In this document: positions 33,533 to 41,311 of the stretch, piece by piece | How positions within the stretch are numbered: the first letter of the stretch is position 1 | Layout of the letters: the number at the start of each line of letters is the position of its first letter | NCBI RefSeq assembly: GCF_012933655.1 | Contig: NZ_JABBJJ010000052.1 | Coordinates: 1-49,386, forward strand | DNA: 49,386 nt | Origin: Pyxidicoccus fallax | Lineage (GTDB): Bacteria > Myxococcota > Myxococcia > Myxococcales > Myxococcaceae | Reading direction: 5' to 3' | Position numbers and translations under genes: made by a program | The notes under the pieces: model-generated | The model's input: only the letters and a program-made list of their open reading frames with translations | Told to the model about the DNA's origin: nothing | The model's database searches: none

Positions 33533-34483
33533 TCAGGGCGAGGCCTCGGCGGCCTCCTCCGTCTTGAATGGGTAGCGCTGGAGGGCGAGCACGGCCCCGG
33601 TCGGGTCGGCGATGAGCGCGAGCGAGCCGCCCCGGACATCGGGCCGGGGCGCCATCACCACCCGGCCCCCGAGCGACTCCACCCGCGCGGCGAGCGCCGC
33701 CGGGTCCTCCACGCGCACATAGGTGAGCCAGTTGGGGCGCACGACCTCCAGCGGCTTGCGGAGGATGCCCGCGCGGGGCTGCTGGCCCTGCTTGAGCAGG
33801 TAGTAGGTGCCGCCGCTCTCGTCTCGTGCCTCGACCTCGTAGCCGAGCAGGTCCTTGTAGAAGGTGGCCGCCGCGACGGGGTCCTCGGCCAGGTGCTCCG
33901 TCCAGAGGAACTGGCCCGGCTCCGGCAGGCCCGTGTCGGCGGGGTCTCCGGGCTGCGAGCGCACGAAGCCCACGGGGGCACCCTGCGGGTCGGTGATTAC
34001 CGCGGCCCGGCCGATCTTCTCGACATCCTCTGGTCCCACCAGGGCCTTGCCGCCGCCGGCGCCGGCCTGCTCCACCGCGCGGTCCACGTCCGGCACGGAG
34101 AGGTAGCCGAGCCACTGGGAGTGACCCTTGCCCACGCCAATGGGCTGGACGATGCCGCCCATCCAGCGGCCCCGCGCCTTGATGAGCGAGTAGGGGCGCT
34201 TGCTTCCCTTGACGTCCTGGAACTCCCAGCCGAGCAGCTCGCCGTAGAAGCGCTTCACGGCGGCGGGGTCTTCCGTGACGAGGTCATGCCAGACGAACTT
34301 CCCGTAGAGCGGCACCGGGGAGATCGGGATGCCCGCCTTGCTCGCGCCGCTCGGGGTGCTGGCGCAGCCGGCCATGGCGGAGAAGAGCCCTCCCAGCGCA
34401 CACAGACCCGCCGCCAGCAGGAGTCCACCGTGAAGCCGGGCGCGCGAGCGCGCGGCAGCGCGGGCCATGTCAGGCGATTCCAT
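33533..34483 (-). CDS. lipoprotein with two VOC (glyoxalase/dioxygenase-like) domains
   Basis: 316-residue precursor with a lipoprotein signal (hydrophobic GGLLLAAGLCALGGLFSAMAGC, Cys about residue 41). Two vicinal-oxygen-chelate repeats follow: one starting GKFVWHDLVTEDPAAVKRFYGELLGWEF, the other QFLWTEHLAEDPVAAATFYKDLLGYEV, each ending in an alpha/beta unit with ITDPQGAPVG or IADPTGAVLAL. The VOC fold usually binds a divalent metal or small ligands; reaction unknown. AAAGGAG lies five bases before ATG 34483. Export as a lipoprotein is unusual for VOC proteins and suggests an extracytoplasmic binding role. Forms a probable operon with the small lipoprotein. Confidence 0.85.
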   Translation of the reverse strand: MESPDMARAAARSRARLHGGLLLAAGLCALGGLFSAMAGCASTPSGASKAGIPISPVPLYGKFVWHDLVTEDPAAVKRFYGELLGWEFQDVKGSKRPYSLIKARGRWMGGIVQPIGVGKGHSQWLGYLSVPDVDRAVEQAGAGGGKALVGPEDVEKIGRAAVITDPQGAPVGFVRSQPGDPADTGLPEPGQFLWTEHLAEDPVAAATFYKDLLGYEVEARDESGGTYYLLKQGQQPRAGILRKPLEVVRPNWLTYVRVEDPAALAARVESLGGRVVMAPRPDVRGGSLALIADPTGAVLALQRYPFKTEEAAEASP

Positions 34484-34761
34484 CGTTGCTCCTTTGGCGC
34501 GGCCCCGGGTCACGCGGGGCGGGCAGCCGGGCGCATCCATATGGAGCGCGAGCGCACGCGGGGCAAGTGACGCACCACCGTCTTGCGACCCGGGTACGGC
34601 CCTTCCCGCCAGCGGCCGACAGCGCACGGCCCCCGGGGGCAGAACGCCCTCCCCACCCGCTCCAACCCAGGCGAGGGGCTGGCGTGCGGGGCGGCGTTGC
34701 CCGGAGCGAGGGCCGCCCACCAGCTTGTTCGTTGCAGGACTCACGACCGGGGAGGCCCACC

Positions 34762-35343
34762 ATGTTCCCATCCAGACTGCCGCTCACGCTCGCCGCCCTC
34801 GCGGCGCTGGCGTCCGTGGCCGGCTGCTCGAAGAGCGCGACGACGTCACAGGGAGAAGGGCAGTCCACGGCCCAGCAGGAGCAGGCCCCGCCGGAACGGA
34901 CGGGCGAGATGCCTCCACCCCGGGCCGAAATCGAGCGGGACTGCCCGATGACGGTTCCCGGCGCCCAGGCGCGGGCGGAGGACACGCGCGAGGGCGTGGC
35001 CATCGCCTTCACCACCTCCGAGCAGGACCAGGTGGTGGAACTCCGCCAGCGGGCCCGCAACATGATGCAGCGGCAGGCGGAGCACGGCGTCTCGGGGCGC
35101 CGCGGCCTGGAGCAGCCTCCCGGCGTCGACTACAGCGGGATTGGCGGAGGCGGGCTCCCGGGCTCGGCGGGCGCTCCGAGCGTGCAGTCCTATACCCGCG
35201 TGGATGACACGCCCGACGGCGTCACCATCTCCTACAAGGCCGTGAAAGACTCGGAGCGGGAGCGGCTGCGCACGGAGGTTCACCAGACCGCCGGGATGAT
35301 GCAGCCGGGCGTGTGCCCGGGCATGGCCGCCCCCGGGGAGTGA
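34762..35343 (+). CDS. hypothetical lipoprotein
   Basis: 193-residue secreted lipoprotein: MFPSRLPLTLAALAALASVAGC with lipobox Cys22, a Gln/Pro/Ser-rich linker, then two related segments: DCPMTVPGAQARAEDTREGVAIAFTTSEQDQVVELRQRARNM and SYTRVDDTPDGVTISYKAVKDSERERLRTEVHQTAGMM, which look like a repeated beta-beta-alpha unit (DT-x2-GV-x-I-x-[FY] followed by an acidic/basic helix). I do not recognise the family. GGAGG lies six bases before the ATG. Its stop is only five bases before the left end of the insertion sequence, so any downstream partner gene has been separated from it. Confidence 0.8.
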   Translation: MFPSRLPLTLAALAALASVAGCSKSATTSQGEGQSTAQQEQAPPERTGEMPPPRAEIERDCPMTVPGAQARAEDTREGVAIAFTTSEQDQVVELRQRARNMMQRQAEHGVSGRRGLEQPPGVDYSGIGGGGLPGSAGAPSVQSYTRVDDTPDGVTISYKAVKDSERERLRTEVHQTAGMMQPGVCPGMAAPGE

Positions 35344-35348
35344 GGCGG

Positions 35349-35375
35349 TGGAGTTGCCCCCGTCAAATCGGACAG
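35349..35375 (+). repeat. IS left terminal inverted repeat
   Basis: 27 bp starting TGGAGTTGCCCC and ending TCGGACAG; it adjoins the orfB stop and matches the right end inverted at 20 of 27 positions. Confidence 0.8.
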
Positions 35376-35376
35376 C

Positions 35377-36192
35377 TCAAGGTTGAGAGTGAGCAGTACG
35401 GAACTCGCGGGGTGACTTCATCTTGAGCCCGCGGTGCGGATGGCAGCGGTTGTAGTCGTCGAACCAGGCGGGCAGCTGGGCGAGGACGTGGGCGGCCGAG
35501 GGCAGCTCGTTGACGTACCGCTTGAAGGTCTTCACGAAGGCCTCGGCCATGCCGTTGCTCTGGGGCGAGTAGGCCGGCGTGGTGCACAGCCGCAGGCCGA
35601 GGCTGCTGCCGAAGTCGCGGGTGTCCTTGGCGGTGGAGACCGGGCCGTTGTCTGACAGCCATTCCACCGGATGGGGCAGCTTGGCGGTGCCCGGGCAAAA
35701 GCGGGCCTCAAGCGTCTCGACCATCAGGTCCTGGAGGGTGAGCGAGGTGGGAGGCTGAGCGGCGGCCTGGAAGGCAATGGCTTCGCGGTCGCAGCAGTCG
35801 AGGCTGAAGGCGACGTGGACGCGCTCGCCGTTCCAGCAGCGCACCTCGAAGCCGTCGGAGCACCAGCGCAGGTTGGACTTGAGCGTCACCACTTGGCCCT
35901 CGTGGGTGCGCGTCGGCTTGCCGGTATGGCGCTGCAGCAGCAGCCGGCCCTGGCGCATGAGGCGGTAGGCTCGCTTGTGGTTCACCCCGGGCCTGCCCTC
36001 GGCCCGGCGCTGGCGGTTGAGGACGACGCAGGCCCTGCGGTAGCCGGAGGTGGCCTGCTGCCCGACAACAGCCTTGAGCTCCTCGAGGACCTCGATGTCG
36101 GCCTGGGCGTCTGGGCGGCGGGGCTGGTGAGGGGACAGGGGCCGGTGCAGCGTGGAACGGGCCACGGCGAGGGCCCGGGCCACCGCGCTCAC
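35377..36192 (-). CDS. IS3-family transposase OrfB (DDE integrase)
   Basis: 271-residue catalytic subunit with an rve/DDE integrase core: first Asp in WCSDGFE, second in EWLSDNGP, catalytic Glu in NGMAEAFVKTFKRYV, and the C-terminal DDYNRCHPHRGLKMKSPREF typical of IS3 OrfB. An N-terminal HTH_21-like region (SGYRRACVVLNRQ...VNHKRAYRLMRQ) precedes it. The GTG at 36192 overlaps the orfA stop (GTGA), so orfB is probably made by translational coupling; no A6G slippery site is seen. The frame is intact, so the element may still be mobile. Confidence 0.92.
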   Translation of the reverse strand: MSAVARALAVARSTLHRPLSPHQPRRPDAQADIEVLEELKAVVGQQATSGYRRACVVLNRQRRAEGRPGVNHKRAYRLMRQGRLLLQRHTGKPTRTHEGQVVTLKSNLRWCSDGFEVRCWNGERVHVAFSLDCCDREAIAFQAAAQPPTSLTLQDLMVETLEARFCPGTAKLPHPVEWLSDNGPVSTAKDTRDFGSSLGLRLCTTPAYSPQSNGMAEAFVKTFKRYVNELPSAAHVLAQLPAWFDDYNRCHPHRGLKMKSPREFRTAHSQP

Positions 36193-36584
36193 AGAATGCC
36201 TCCCAGCTTCGACAAGGCCGCGAGCGACAGCAGTTTATTTTCGCGCGCCAGTTCCACCGCGTCCCGGAGGATTTCGGCTTCCTGCGTCTTCTTGCCCAAC
36301 AGCCGCTGCAGCTCGCGCACCTGGGCCTTGAGCTCCAGCACCTCGGACTCGGGCACCACCGCCTCACCGGCCTGCAGCCCCGACACGCCGCCCGACTCCT
36401 TCAACTGCCGCCACCGGAACCACAGGCTGGAGCTGATGCCGTACTTGCGGGCCACCAGGGACACGCTGCTGCCCGGCGCCTCGCACTCGGCCACCAGGCG
36501 CAGCTTCTCCTCCGCCGAGTACCGGCGGCGACGCTTGCTCCCCGCAGTCCCCTCTGGGGCTCCCTCTTGGGTCTTCTTCTCCAT
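36189..36584 (-). CDS. IS3-family transposase OrfA (HTH/leucine zipper)
   Basis: 131 residues. A helix-turn-helix of the IS3/IS911 type (YSAEEKLRLVAECEAPGSSVSLVARKYGISSSLWFRWRQ) binds the IS ends; a leucine zipper (VLELKAQVRELQRLLGKKTQEAEILRDAVEL) mediates multimerisation with OrfAB or OrfB. ATG at 36584 lies 30 bases inside the right terminal repeat. Its stop overlaps the orfB start by four bases. Confidence 0.92.
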   Translation of the reverse strand: MEKKTQEGAPEGTAGSKRRRRYSAEEKLRLVAECEAPGSSVSLVARKYGISSSLWFRWRQLKESGGVSGLQAGEAVVPESEVLELKAQVRELQRLLGKKTQEAEILRDAVELARENKLLSLAALSKLGGIL

Positions 36585-36613
36585 CGTCAGACTCGCGTTC
36601 TAGCCGAACGAGC

Positions 36614-36640
36614 CTGTCCGACTCTTCAGGGGCTACACCA
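36614..36640 (-). repeat. IS right terminal inverted repeat
   Basis: On the minus strand it reads TGGTGTAGCCCC...TCGGACAG, pairing with the left end at 20 of 27 positions. The promoter for orfA would lie inside or just after it. Confidence 0.8.
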
Positions 36641-36766
36641 GTGGGCGGTGAGCCTCCTTCTTCGCAGACGAAGTTCTGGCGCTTGGCTCGGTCCGGACCT
36701 AAAAATGGAGCTTAGGAGGAGCCCACTGTTCTTGGGATTTCGTGGGGATACCCGAGGAGGCAGGGC

Positions 36767-38062
36767 ATGACGGTGCTAGCGCGGCGGACGTCACCACAGC
36801 GGCTTTTTGACCAACTCCGTGATCGACTGGGCGGGCTCGTTCCCGACCCGAAGCGCCGAGCTGGGGCCACTGGGGTCGATGCTTGGTACCCATACTACGC
36901 AGGCTTCTCCAGCGACTTTGCGAATGCGGTGCTTCGCGAGATACCCCGCGGAAGCATCGTGCTCGATCCGTGGAATGGCAGCGGCACTACCACGACGGCA
37001 GCGGCTCGGCTGGGCCTCCGATCCTATGGCGTCGATCTGAATCCGTTTGCTTCGCTCATCGCGCAGGCGAAGACAGTTTCGTTCGCCAGCCCAGCGGACG
37101 CTGTTGAGTTCGGGCAACGAGCCCTTGGCTGCACCAGCAGCGTGCGGGGACCTTCGACAGCCGGTGATCTGTCTCGGTGGATTTCGCAGAGCCTCGCCCG
37201 CCGTTTTGTTTCCCTCGGAGCGGCGATTGTCGAATCTGAAGACGTAGCGTGGCCTCCGGATCCGCGACGAGCTTTCGCTATGCTTGCACTCGTACGGGCC
37301 GTGAGGTGCGTGTCCCCTCCGAAGTCTGGTTCTAACCCCACTTGGTTTCGGCCCCCGAGGCGGCGCAAGCAGCCGAGTCGAGACCTTGCTGAGGAATTCC
37401 TCAAGGTGGTTCATAGTCTCGCGGCGGACGGAATGTTGCTTGCCGAGCCTGAGAACTCACCGCGCATTCTTGTTGGGGATGCCAGAGCGTTGCCCATTCA
37501 GAATGGCGGCGTCGATGTCGTGTTGACTTCTCCGCCTTACTGCACACGAATCGACTACGCAGCTTCGACCGCGTTTGAGCTGGCGTGTTTGGCTGCGGTC
37601 ACGTCGCGTAGTGACGCGGGCTCACTGCGGCGCGAGTTGATGGGAACCACAATGATCCGAACCCGAGCCCCGCATCCGATCCCGGACAACTGGGCACCTT
37701 CGGTTCGCTCACTCCTGGAACAGATCCGCTCCCACGGCTCGTATGCATCGAGCGGGTACTACTTCAAGAACTTCTGGCAATACTTCAACGACGCTCATTT
37801 GGCCTTAGGTGAAATCGCACGCGCCCTGAGAAGGGGCGGCGTAGCGGTGCTTGTTCTTCAAACCTCGTTTTACAAAGAGCTCTTGATCGATCTGCCGGCT
37901 CTCTACACCGAGATTGGTGAGGCACACGGGCTTCATGGCGGTGTCGTTGTGAAGAGAAATCTTCCGAGTTCTCGCGTGATGGCGAGTCTCCACCCGAAGG
38001 CCAGAAGAAACAGAGTGGGTAGGCACTACGAAGAAAGTGTGCTGCTCCTGGAGAAGCCATGA
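36767..38062 (+). CDS. DNA (amino) methyltransferase, first gene of a DUF262-HEPN cassette
   Basis: 431-residue SAM-dependent methyltransferase. The SAM-binding motif DPWNGSGTTTTAAARLG begins at Asp67 and the catalytic motif TSPPYCTRIDYA at 254-265, which fits N6-adenine or N4-cytosine DNA methylases; the roughly 180 residues between them could hold target recognition. ALRRGGVAVLVLQTSFY forms the later strand of the fold. GAGGAGG lies six bases before the ATG. Codon use is markedly less GC-biased than in flanking genes, which signals transfer. It overlaps the DUF262 gene by ATGA. Probable role: self-DNA marking for the cassette. An RNA methyltransferase with the same motifs is the alternative. 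Confidence 0.85.
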   Translation: MTVLARRTSPQRLFDQLRDRLGGLVPDPKRRAGATGVDAWYPYYAGFSSDFANAVLREIPRGSIVLDPWNGSGTTTTAAARLGLRSYGVDLNPFASLIAQAKTVSFASPADAVEFGQRALGCTSSVRGPSTAGDLSRWISQSLARRFVSLGAAIVESEDVAWPPDPRRAFAMLALVRAVRCVSPPKSGSNPTWFRPPRRRKQPSRDLAEEFLKVVHSLAADGMLLAEPENSPRILVGDARALPIQNGGVDVVLTSPPYCTRIDYAASTAFELACLAAVTSRSDAGSLRRELMGTTMIRTRAPHPIPDNWAPSVRSLLEQIRSHGSYASSGYYFKNFWQYFNDAHLALGEIARALRRGGVAVLVLQTSFYKELLIDLPALYTEIGEAHGLHGGVVVKRNLPSSRVMASLHPKARRNRVGRHYEESVLLLEKP

Positions 38063-39189
38063 ATAACGACCAAATCGACATGGGAGAGGAGTCCGAACCC
38101 AGCCCGATTTCGCTTGAGGACAAGTACAGGCAGCAGATGCGGCAGATCTATCCGCAGAAGATCGAACTGCCGATTTCGACGCTTCCGGACATGATCGAAA
38201 GACAGATCGACCTCAGCCCTGACTTTCAACGCCGCAACATTTGGACGCGAAATAAACAGAGCCGGTTCGTCGAGTCGATCATTATGAACGTTCCCATTCC
38301 TCCAGTTTTTCTAGGGGAGGACGACTATGGGAAGTATGTCGTGCTCGACGGACGACAGCGGCTAACCGCCATCTCGAGTTTCTTAGAGAACACCTACGCA
38401 CTCGAGGGTCTGGCGGTCTGGGACGAGTTGAATGGGCTTACCTATCATGACCTCAAGAAGAAGGGGCTCGATAAGACCATCCTGCGGCGTTTCATTCCTG
38501 CGGTCTTGATCCTCAAGGAGTCATCGCCAGAAGTGAAGTACGACGTGTTCGACCGCCTCAACACCGGAGGAATGGAGGCGGAGCCAATGGAGATCCGAAA
38601 TGCGATCTACCGAGGGCAATTCTGCACTCTGCTCCACAAACTTTCAGCGAACGCAACGTTTCGAAAGTTGTGGGACATTCCTGAGGATCCGGACGAGCGA
38701 CAGAAAAATTCCACGTACAGTCGCATGGAGGACCTTGAGTTAGTCCTTCGGTTTTTCGCACTCGAGAAGTATCAGGCGATGAAAGGGCGCTTTCGGGACT
38801 ACCTGAGCACGCAGATGGATGAGCGAAATCGGGCCTACAAACAGAATGCGAACCTCGCTGCTCTTGACCAAAGGAGATTTGAGCAAGCCGTCGAGAACGC
38901 TTTCAAGGTCTTCGGGCTCGATGCCTTTCGAAAGCCCGGCGAACCCGGAGCGAAGAGGGGTGTCAAGTCTGCGCCTCTTGCTGACGCTGTCATGTTCGCG
39001 CTCGCCGATGTCGACCCCGCTCAGCTAACCCCACCTGTGGCGTTAAAACTGGCTTCTGCGCTGCAAGGCCTTTTTTCCGGCGACCCTGAGTTCAAGAAGG
39101 CCATTGGAACGGGTACCAATGGGAAAGGGGCGACGCAGTACCGCCTCGAAAAGACAAGAGAAGTCGTTCGCGCCTGCCTTGCCACCTGA
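38059..39189 (+). CDS. DUF262 (ParB/Srx-fold, GmrS-like) protein without an HNH partner domain
   Basis: 376 residues. The DUF262 core spans about residues 30-190: ISTLPDMIERQIDLSPDFQRRNIWTRNKQSRFVESIIMNVPIPPVFLGEDD, the nucleotide-binding signature VVLDGRQRLTAI (D97-G98-x-Q-R101), and YDVFDRLNTGGMEAEPMEIRNAIYRG. GmrSD and SspE carry this domain joined to a DUF1524 HNH nuclease; here the C-terminal half is helical, ends AKRGVKSAPLADAVMFALAD...QYRLEKTREVV, and has no HNH motif. It is translationally coupled to the methyltransferase and nine bases from the HEPN gene. Probably the sensor or NTP-hydrolysing part of a defence system. Low-GC, acquired. Confidence 0.88.
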   Translation: MNNDQIDMGEESEPSPISLEDKYRQQMRQIYPQKIELPISTLPDMIERQIDLSPDFQRRNIWTRNKQSRFVESIIMNVPIPPVFLGEDDYGKYVVLDGRQRLTAISSFLENTYALEGLAVWDELNGLTYHDLKKKGLDKTILRRFIPAVLILKESSPEVKYDVFDRLNTGGMEAEPMEIRNAIYRGQFCTLLHKLSANATFRKLWDIPEDPDERQKNSTYSRMEDLELVLRFFALEKYQAMKGRFRDYLSTQMDERNRAYKQNANLAALDQRRFEQAVENAFKVFGLDAFRKPGEPGAKRGVKSAPLADAVMFALADVDPAQLTPPVALKLASALQGLFSGDPEFKKAIGTGTNGKGATQYRLEKTREVVRACLAT

Positions 39190-39198
39190 CTTGTTGCC

Positions 39199-39945
39199 AT
39201 GCCTGCCCTTCAGTCCTTGCGAGACTCACTCGATCTCGTTCGAGATATCGCCAACGACATTGACGCCAACGCATCGGCAGCGCTCGCGAGCGCTGCGGTG
39301 CGAGCGAGGCATGACACCATTCAGTGCGCATCTGTTGTGCTTCTCAGCGGGTATTTCGAATCCTTCTTGAAGCAGTTGGCCGAAGAGACGGTCGCGACGA
39401 TTTGCTCATTCGGGGCGCCGTTTTCAACGCTAGATAAGCGCATTCGAGAGGCACATTTCGAGCACGGTGGGCGGGTCCTTCAAGAAGTTTCAAAGGCCGC
39501 TCGCTCATCGCGGCCGCACGACTGGGTCAAGGCAAACAGCGCTGACATCGCTCGGCGACTTCACTCTGTTTCAAACGCTGCTGGCTACGAGATCGTTTGG
39601 GAGGCCTTCGCCGATACTAAGTCCAACCCTGGAGTGGAAGTGGTTCGAGACTTCTTGCTCCGCTTCGGAGTGGAAGGGGGATGGGACAAGATTGCCGTGC
39701 ACTGTAGAGTGACGAAGCAATGGGCGCAGACTGCGCTAACGAACCTGATTGCGATTCGAAACGAATGTGCCCATACGGGCAAAGTGGCCGTGATTCCCTC
39801 TCCGTCGGAGCTGCGCCAGTTCTGCGACAACCTCAAGGATCTCGCAGAAGCCATCGCAGCGCTAATCCAGTCGCACCTAGCTCAGATGCAGCAAGTGGTC
39901 ACGCCGGTTGCCGCGCCTGCCACTGCTCCGACAGGTAGTCCGTGA
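39199..39945 (+). CDS. HEPN-domain nuclease (MAE_28990-like), putative effector
   Basis: 248-residue helical protein. The HEPN RNase signature R-x4-H is RNECAH (R187, H192) in the last long helix pair, ALTNLIAIRNECAHTGKV. An earlier helix CASVVLLSGYFESFLKQLAEETV matches the MAE_28990/RiboL-PSP type of HEPN protein. No signal peptide. It ends with a Pro/Ala/Thr tail. The ATG lies nine bases after the DUF262 stop, so the three genes form one operon. HEPN effectors cleave RNA in toxin-antitoxin and abortive-infection systems; by analogy this would be the killing or arrest module. Not recognised as part of a named system. Confidence 0.83.
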   Translation: MPALQSLRDSLDLVRDIANDIDANASAALASAAVRARHDTIQCASVVLLSGYFESFLKQLAEETVATICSFGAPFSTLDKRIREAHFEHGGRVLQEVSKAARSSRPHDWVKANSADIARRLHSVSNAAGYEIVWEAFADTKSNPGVEVVRDFLLRFGVEGGWDKIAVHCRVTKQWAQTALTNLIAIRNECAHTGKVAVIPSPSELRQFCDNLKDLAEAIAALIQSHLAQMQQVVTPVAAPATAPTGSP

Positions 39946-40129
39946 ACCACTGAAAGAGCGACGCCAAACCCTACGGGAGAGGTTTTGCCCCGTCTACAGA
40001 ATGTCTCCAGGACTGGAGGGGACCCAGGGGACAGGCGGGACTGCCCCCGTGGACTCGAAGTGCCTGGGTTCACTTACGATTCAGCGAAAGGCGTGCGCCG
40101 TCGCGGGTTTAGGGCACCCCGTGTCCACG
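39946..40129. other. end of the acquired segment, no gene seen
   Basis: The 184 bases between the HEPN gene and the right direct repeat show no supported gene and no integrase fragment. Confidence 0.4.
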
Positions 40130-40257
40130 GGTTCAAATCCTGTCTCCCCGACCACGTCATGAAGCGGGCTGGAGATCGGAAGGTCTCCAGCCCGCTTTTA
40201 TTTCGGGCCTCCTGCGGTGTCCTCCCGAGCATCCGAGTGGCCGCAGACCTGGCCGCC
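40130..40257 (+). repeat. right direct repeat (attR-like): truncated tRNA-Pro 3' end and terminator copy
   Basis: Gap-free copy of 32753-32880 (12 mismatches). Bases 40130-40154 are the last 25 bases of tRNA-Pro including CCA; the upstream 52 bases do not match any tRNA, so this is a fragment, not a second gene. Together with the left copy it bounds a 7.4-kb segment. Confidence 0.75.
40164..40203 (+). terminator. copy of the tRNA-Pro terminator
   Basis: A 12-bp stem GCGGGCTGGAGA (40164-40175) / TCTCCAGCCCGC (40184-40195) followed by TTTTATTT; one pair longer than the copy behind the intact tRNA. Confidence 0.85.
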
Positions 40258-40590
40258 GGGCTCGGGTGCATGTAGCGCTGGGGGTGGGGAGGTTCTGGTG
40301 CCCGGCCAGTTCCAGGTTGGCTGCGGCACGGGGCGGAGCGCGTCGTTCACCGACAGCCACAGCGTCACGAGCGTGGGCTGGAGGCGATGGCGCGGGGCAC
40401 CTCGGCCTCCTCCGCTTCCCCAAGGGTCAGGCCGCTGCGAGCGAAGCGCTCATGTACCGTGTCCGGTGGCAGCGCGGCGCGAAGGCGTGCGGTCCAGTTC
40501 TCGATCGAGAGGTCGAAGTTCTCTTCTGCGCGGGCGAATCCGATTTCGTGCGTGGCAGGCAGTCGCTGGCTGCAGACGCGACGCAGGGCC
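40258..40590 (-). pseudogene. decayed coding sequence, possibly from an SGNH-hydrolase-like gene
   Basis: The minus strand shows protein-like but frame-shifted pieces: LPATHEIGFARAEENFDLSIENW...DTVHERFARSGLTLGEAEEAEVPRAIA (about 40580-40405), then in another frame HRLQPTLVTLWLSVNDALRPVPQP (about 40400-40325). The second resembles the LVTLW-x-G-x-ND block of SGNH/GDSL esterases, the first I do not recognise. No start codon, ribosome site or uninterrupted frame supports a functional gene. The assignment is weak; the decayed state is more certain than the family. Confidence 0.35.
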
Positions 40591-40611
40591 CTTGGCCTCC
40601 CGTCCGAGGCC

Positions 40612-41010
40612 TCAGCGAATCGTGAGCCAGAAGAGGCTGATCAGGACCACCGCGACCAGCGCGCCGGTGCAGAGCATCCCCATCAGCCGGGCAGCCTGGA
40701 CGAACGTCCGCCCGCCCGGAGGGGATTCGCCTTGTTCGATGTTCCGCAACTCTCGTTCCGCGACCACCCACCCGATGACACCGGGGACGAAGCCGCCCAC
40801 CACTCCCAAGAGGGCGAGCCCGAAGGCCGTCCACGCCATCCCAGACACCTCGGGTGCCCGGAGCTGGCGGGTGTAGCAGCCGGCGCATAGCACGTCCTTC
40901 TCAAAGGGCCGTGCGCACGAGGCACACACGAAGCTTCCGCACCGCCGGCACGTCGCGGTGGCGAGGGCGTCTGGGTGTGCGGCACAGCGCGCGTCGGAGC
41001 TCGAAGTCAT
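40612..41010 (-). CDS. small membrane protein with B-box-like zinc finger and two TM helices (DUF4190-like)
   Basis: 132 residues. The N terminus carries a Cys/His cluster, C-x3-H...C-x2-C...C-x2-C...C-x2-C (RCAAHPDALATATCRRCGSFVCASCARPF...CAGC), as in B-box-like zinc ribbons. Two hydrophobic helices follow, FGLALLGVVGGFVPGVIGWVVA and LMGMLCTGALVAVVLISLFWL, the pattern of DUF4190 proteins, with ERELRNIEQGESPPGGR between. ATG at 41010 was preferred to a start 75 bases earlier because conserved sequence begins here; the ribosome site is weak. Function unknown. Confidence 0.75.
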   Translation of the reverse strand: MTSSSDARCAAHPDALATATCRRCGSFVCASCARPFEKDVLCAGCYTRQLRAPEVSGMAWTAFGLALLGVVGGFVPGVIGWVVAERELRNIEQGESPPGGRTFVQAARLMGMLCTGALVAVVLISLFWLTIR

Positions 41011-41311
41011 GGCGTTACCCGAAGGCGGGCCAGAGTAACCGACCGACGGACACCCCGTCTCTCCGCGGCCGGCGGTGAGCGTCAAGGTGAAGTTGCCGCG
41101 TGAAAGGATTCAGCCGGTGCGCTTCAGCTCTTGCGCAGCCGGGCCGGTGCAGAGGCCGTGCAGTCCCCCTCGCGGCCGCCGCGCGCGGAGTGAGCGCCGG
41201 CGGGAAACGTCGGCCACGTGAAACCGCCGTCCCTCCCCCGCACGGGCTTGGCGCGTCCCCCCTGCGCTCCCACGATTCCCAGGCAGCACGCGACACACAA
41301 CGGGAGGGGAC
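41011..41311. other. divergent intergenic region, no gene seen
   Basis: 301 bases between the small membrane protein and the beta-helix protein. It holds the GGGAGGGG ribosome site just before 41312; no promoter could be assigned with confidence. Confidence 0.4.

Larger units (their letters stand above)
35349..36640 (-). mobile_element. IS3-family (IS2-like) insertion sequence
   Basis: 1292-bp element with 27-bp imperfect terminal inverted repeats (20/27 identical) both starting TGGWGTWGCCCC and ending TCGGACAG. It contains orfA and orfB of an IS3-family transposase on the minus strand. OrfB has the WCSDGFEVRCWNGE region characteristic of the IS2 subgroup. No clear target-site duplication: the five flanking bases are GGCGG on the left and GTGGG on the right. 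Confidence 0.88.

Noticed and set aside
35344-36645. Target-site duplication around the IS
   Set aside because: Flanking bases GGCGG and GTGGG do not match in any 3-5 base alignment.
40078-40154. A second full tRNA-Pro gene at the right repeat
   Set aside because: The upstream 52 bases lack the CGGGGAG acceptor strand, D-arm and anticodon stem; only the last 25 bases match.
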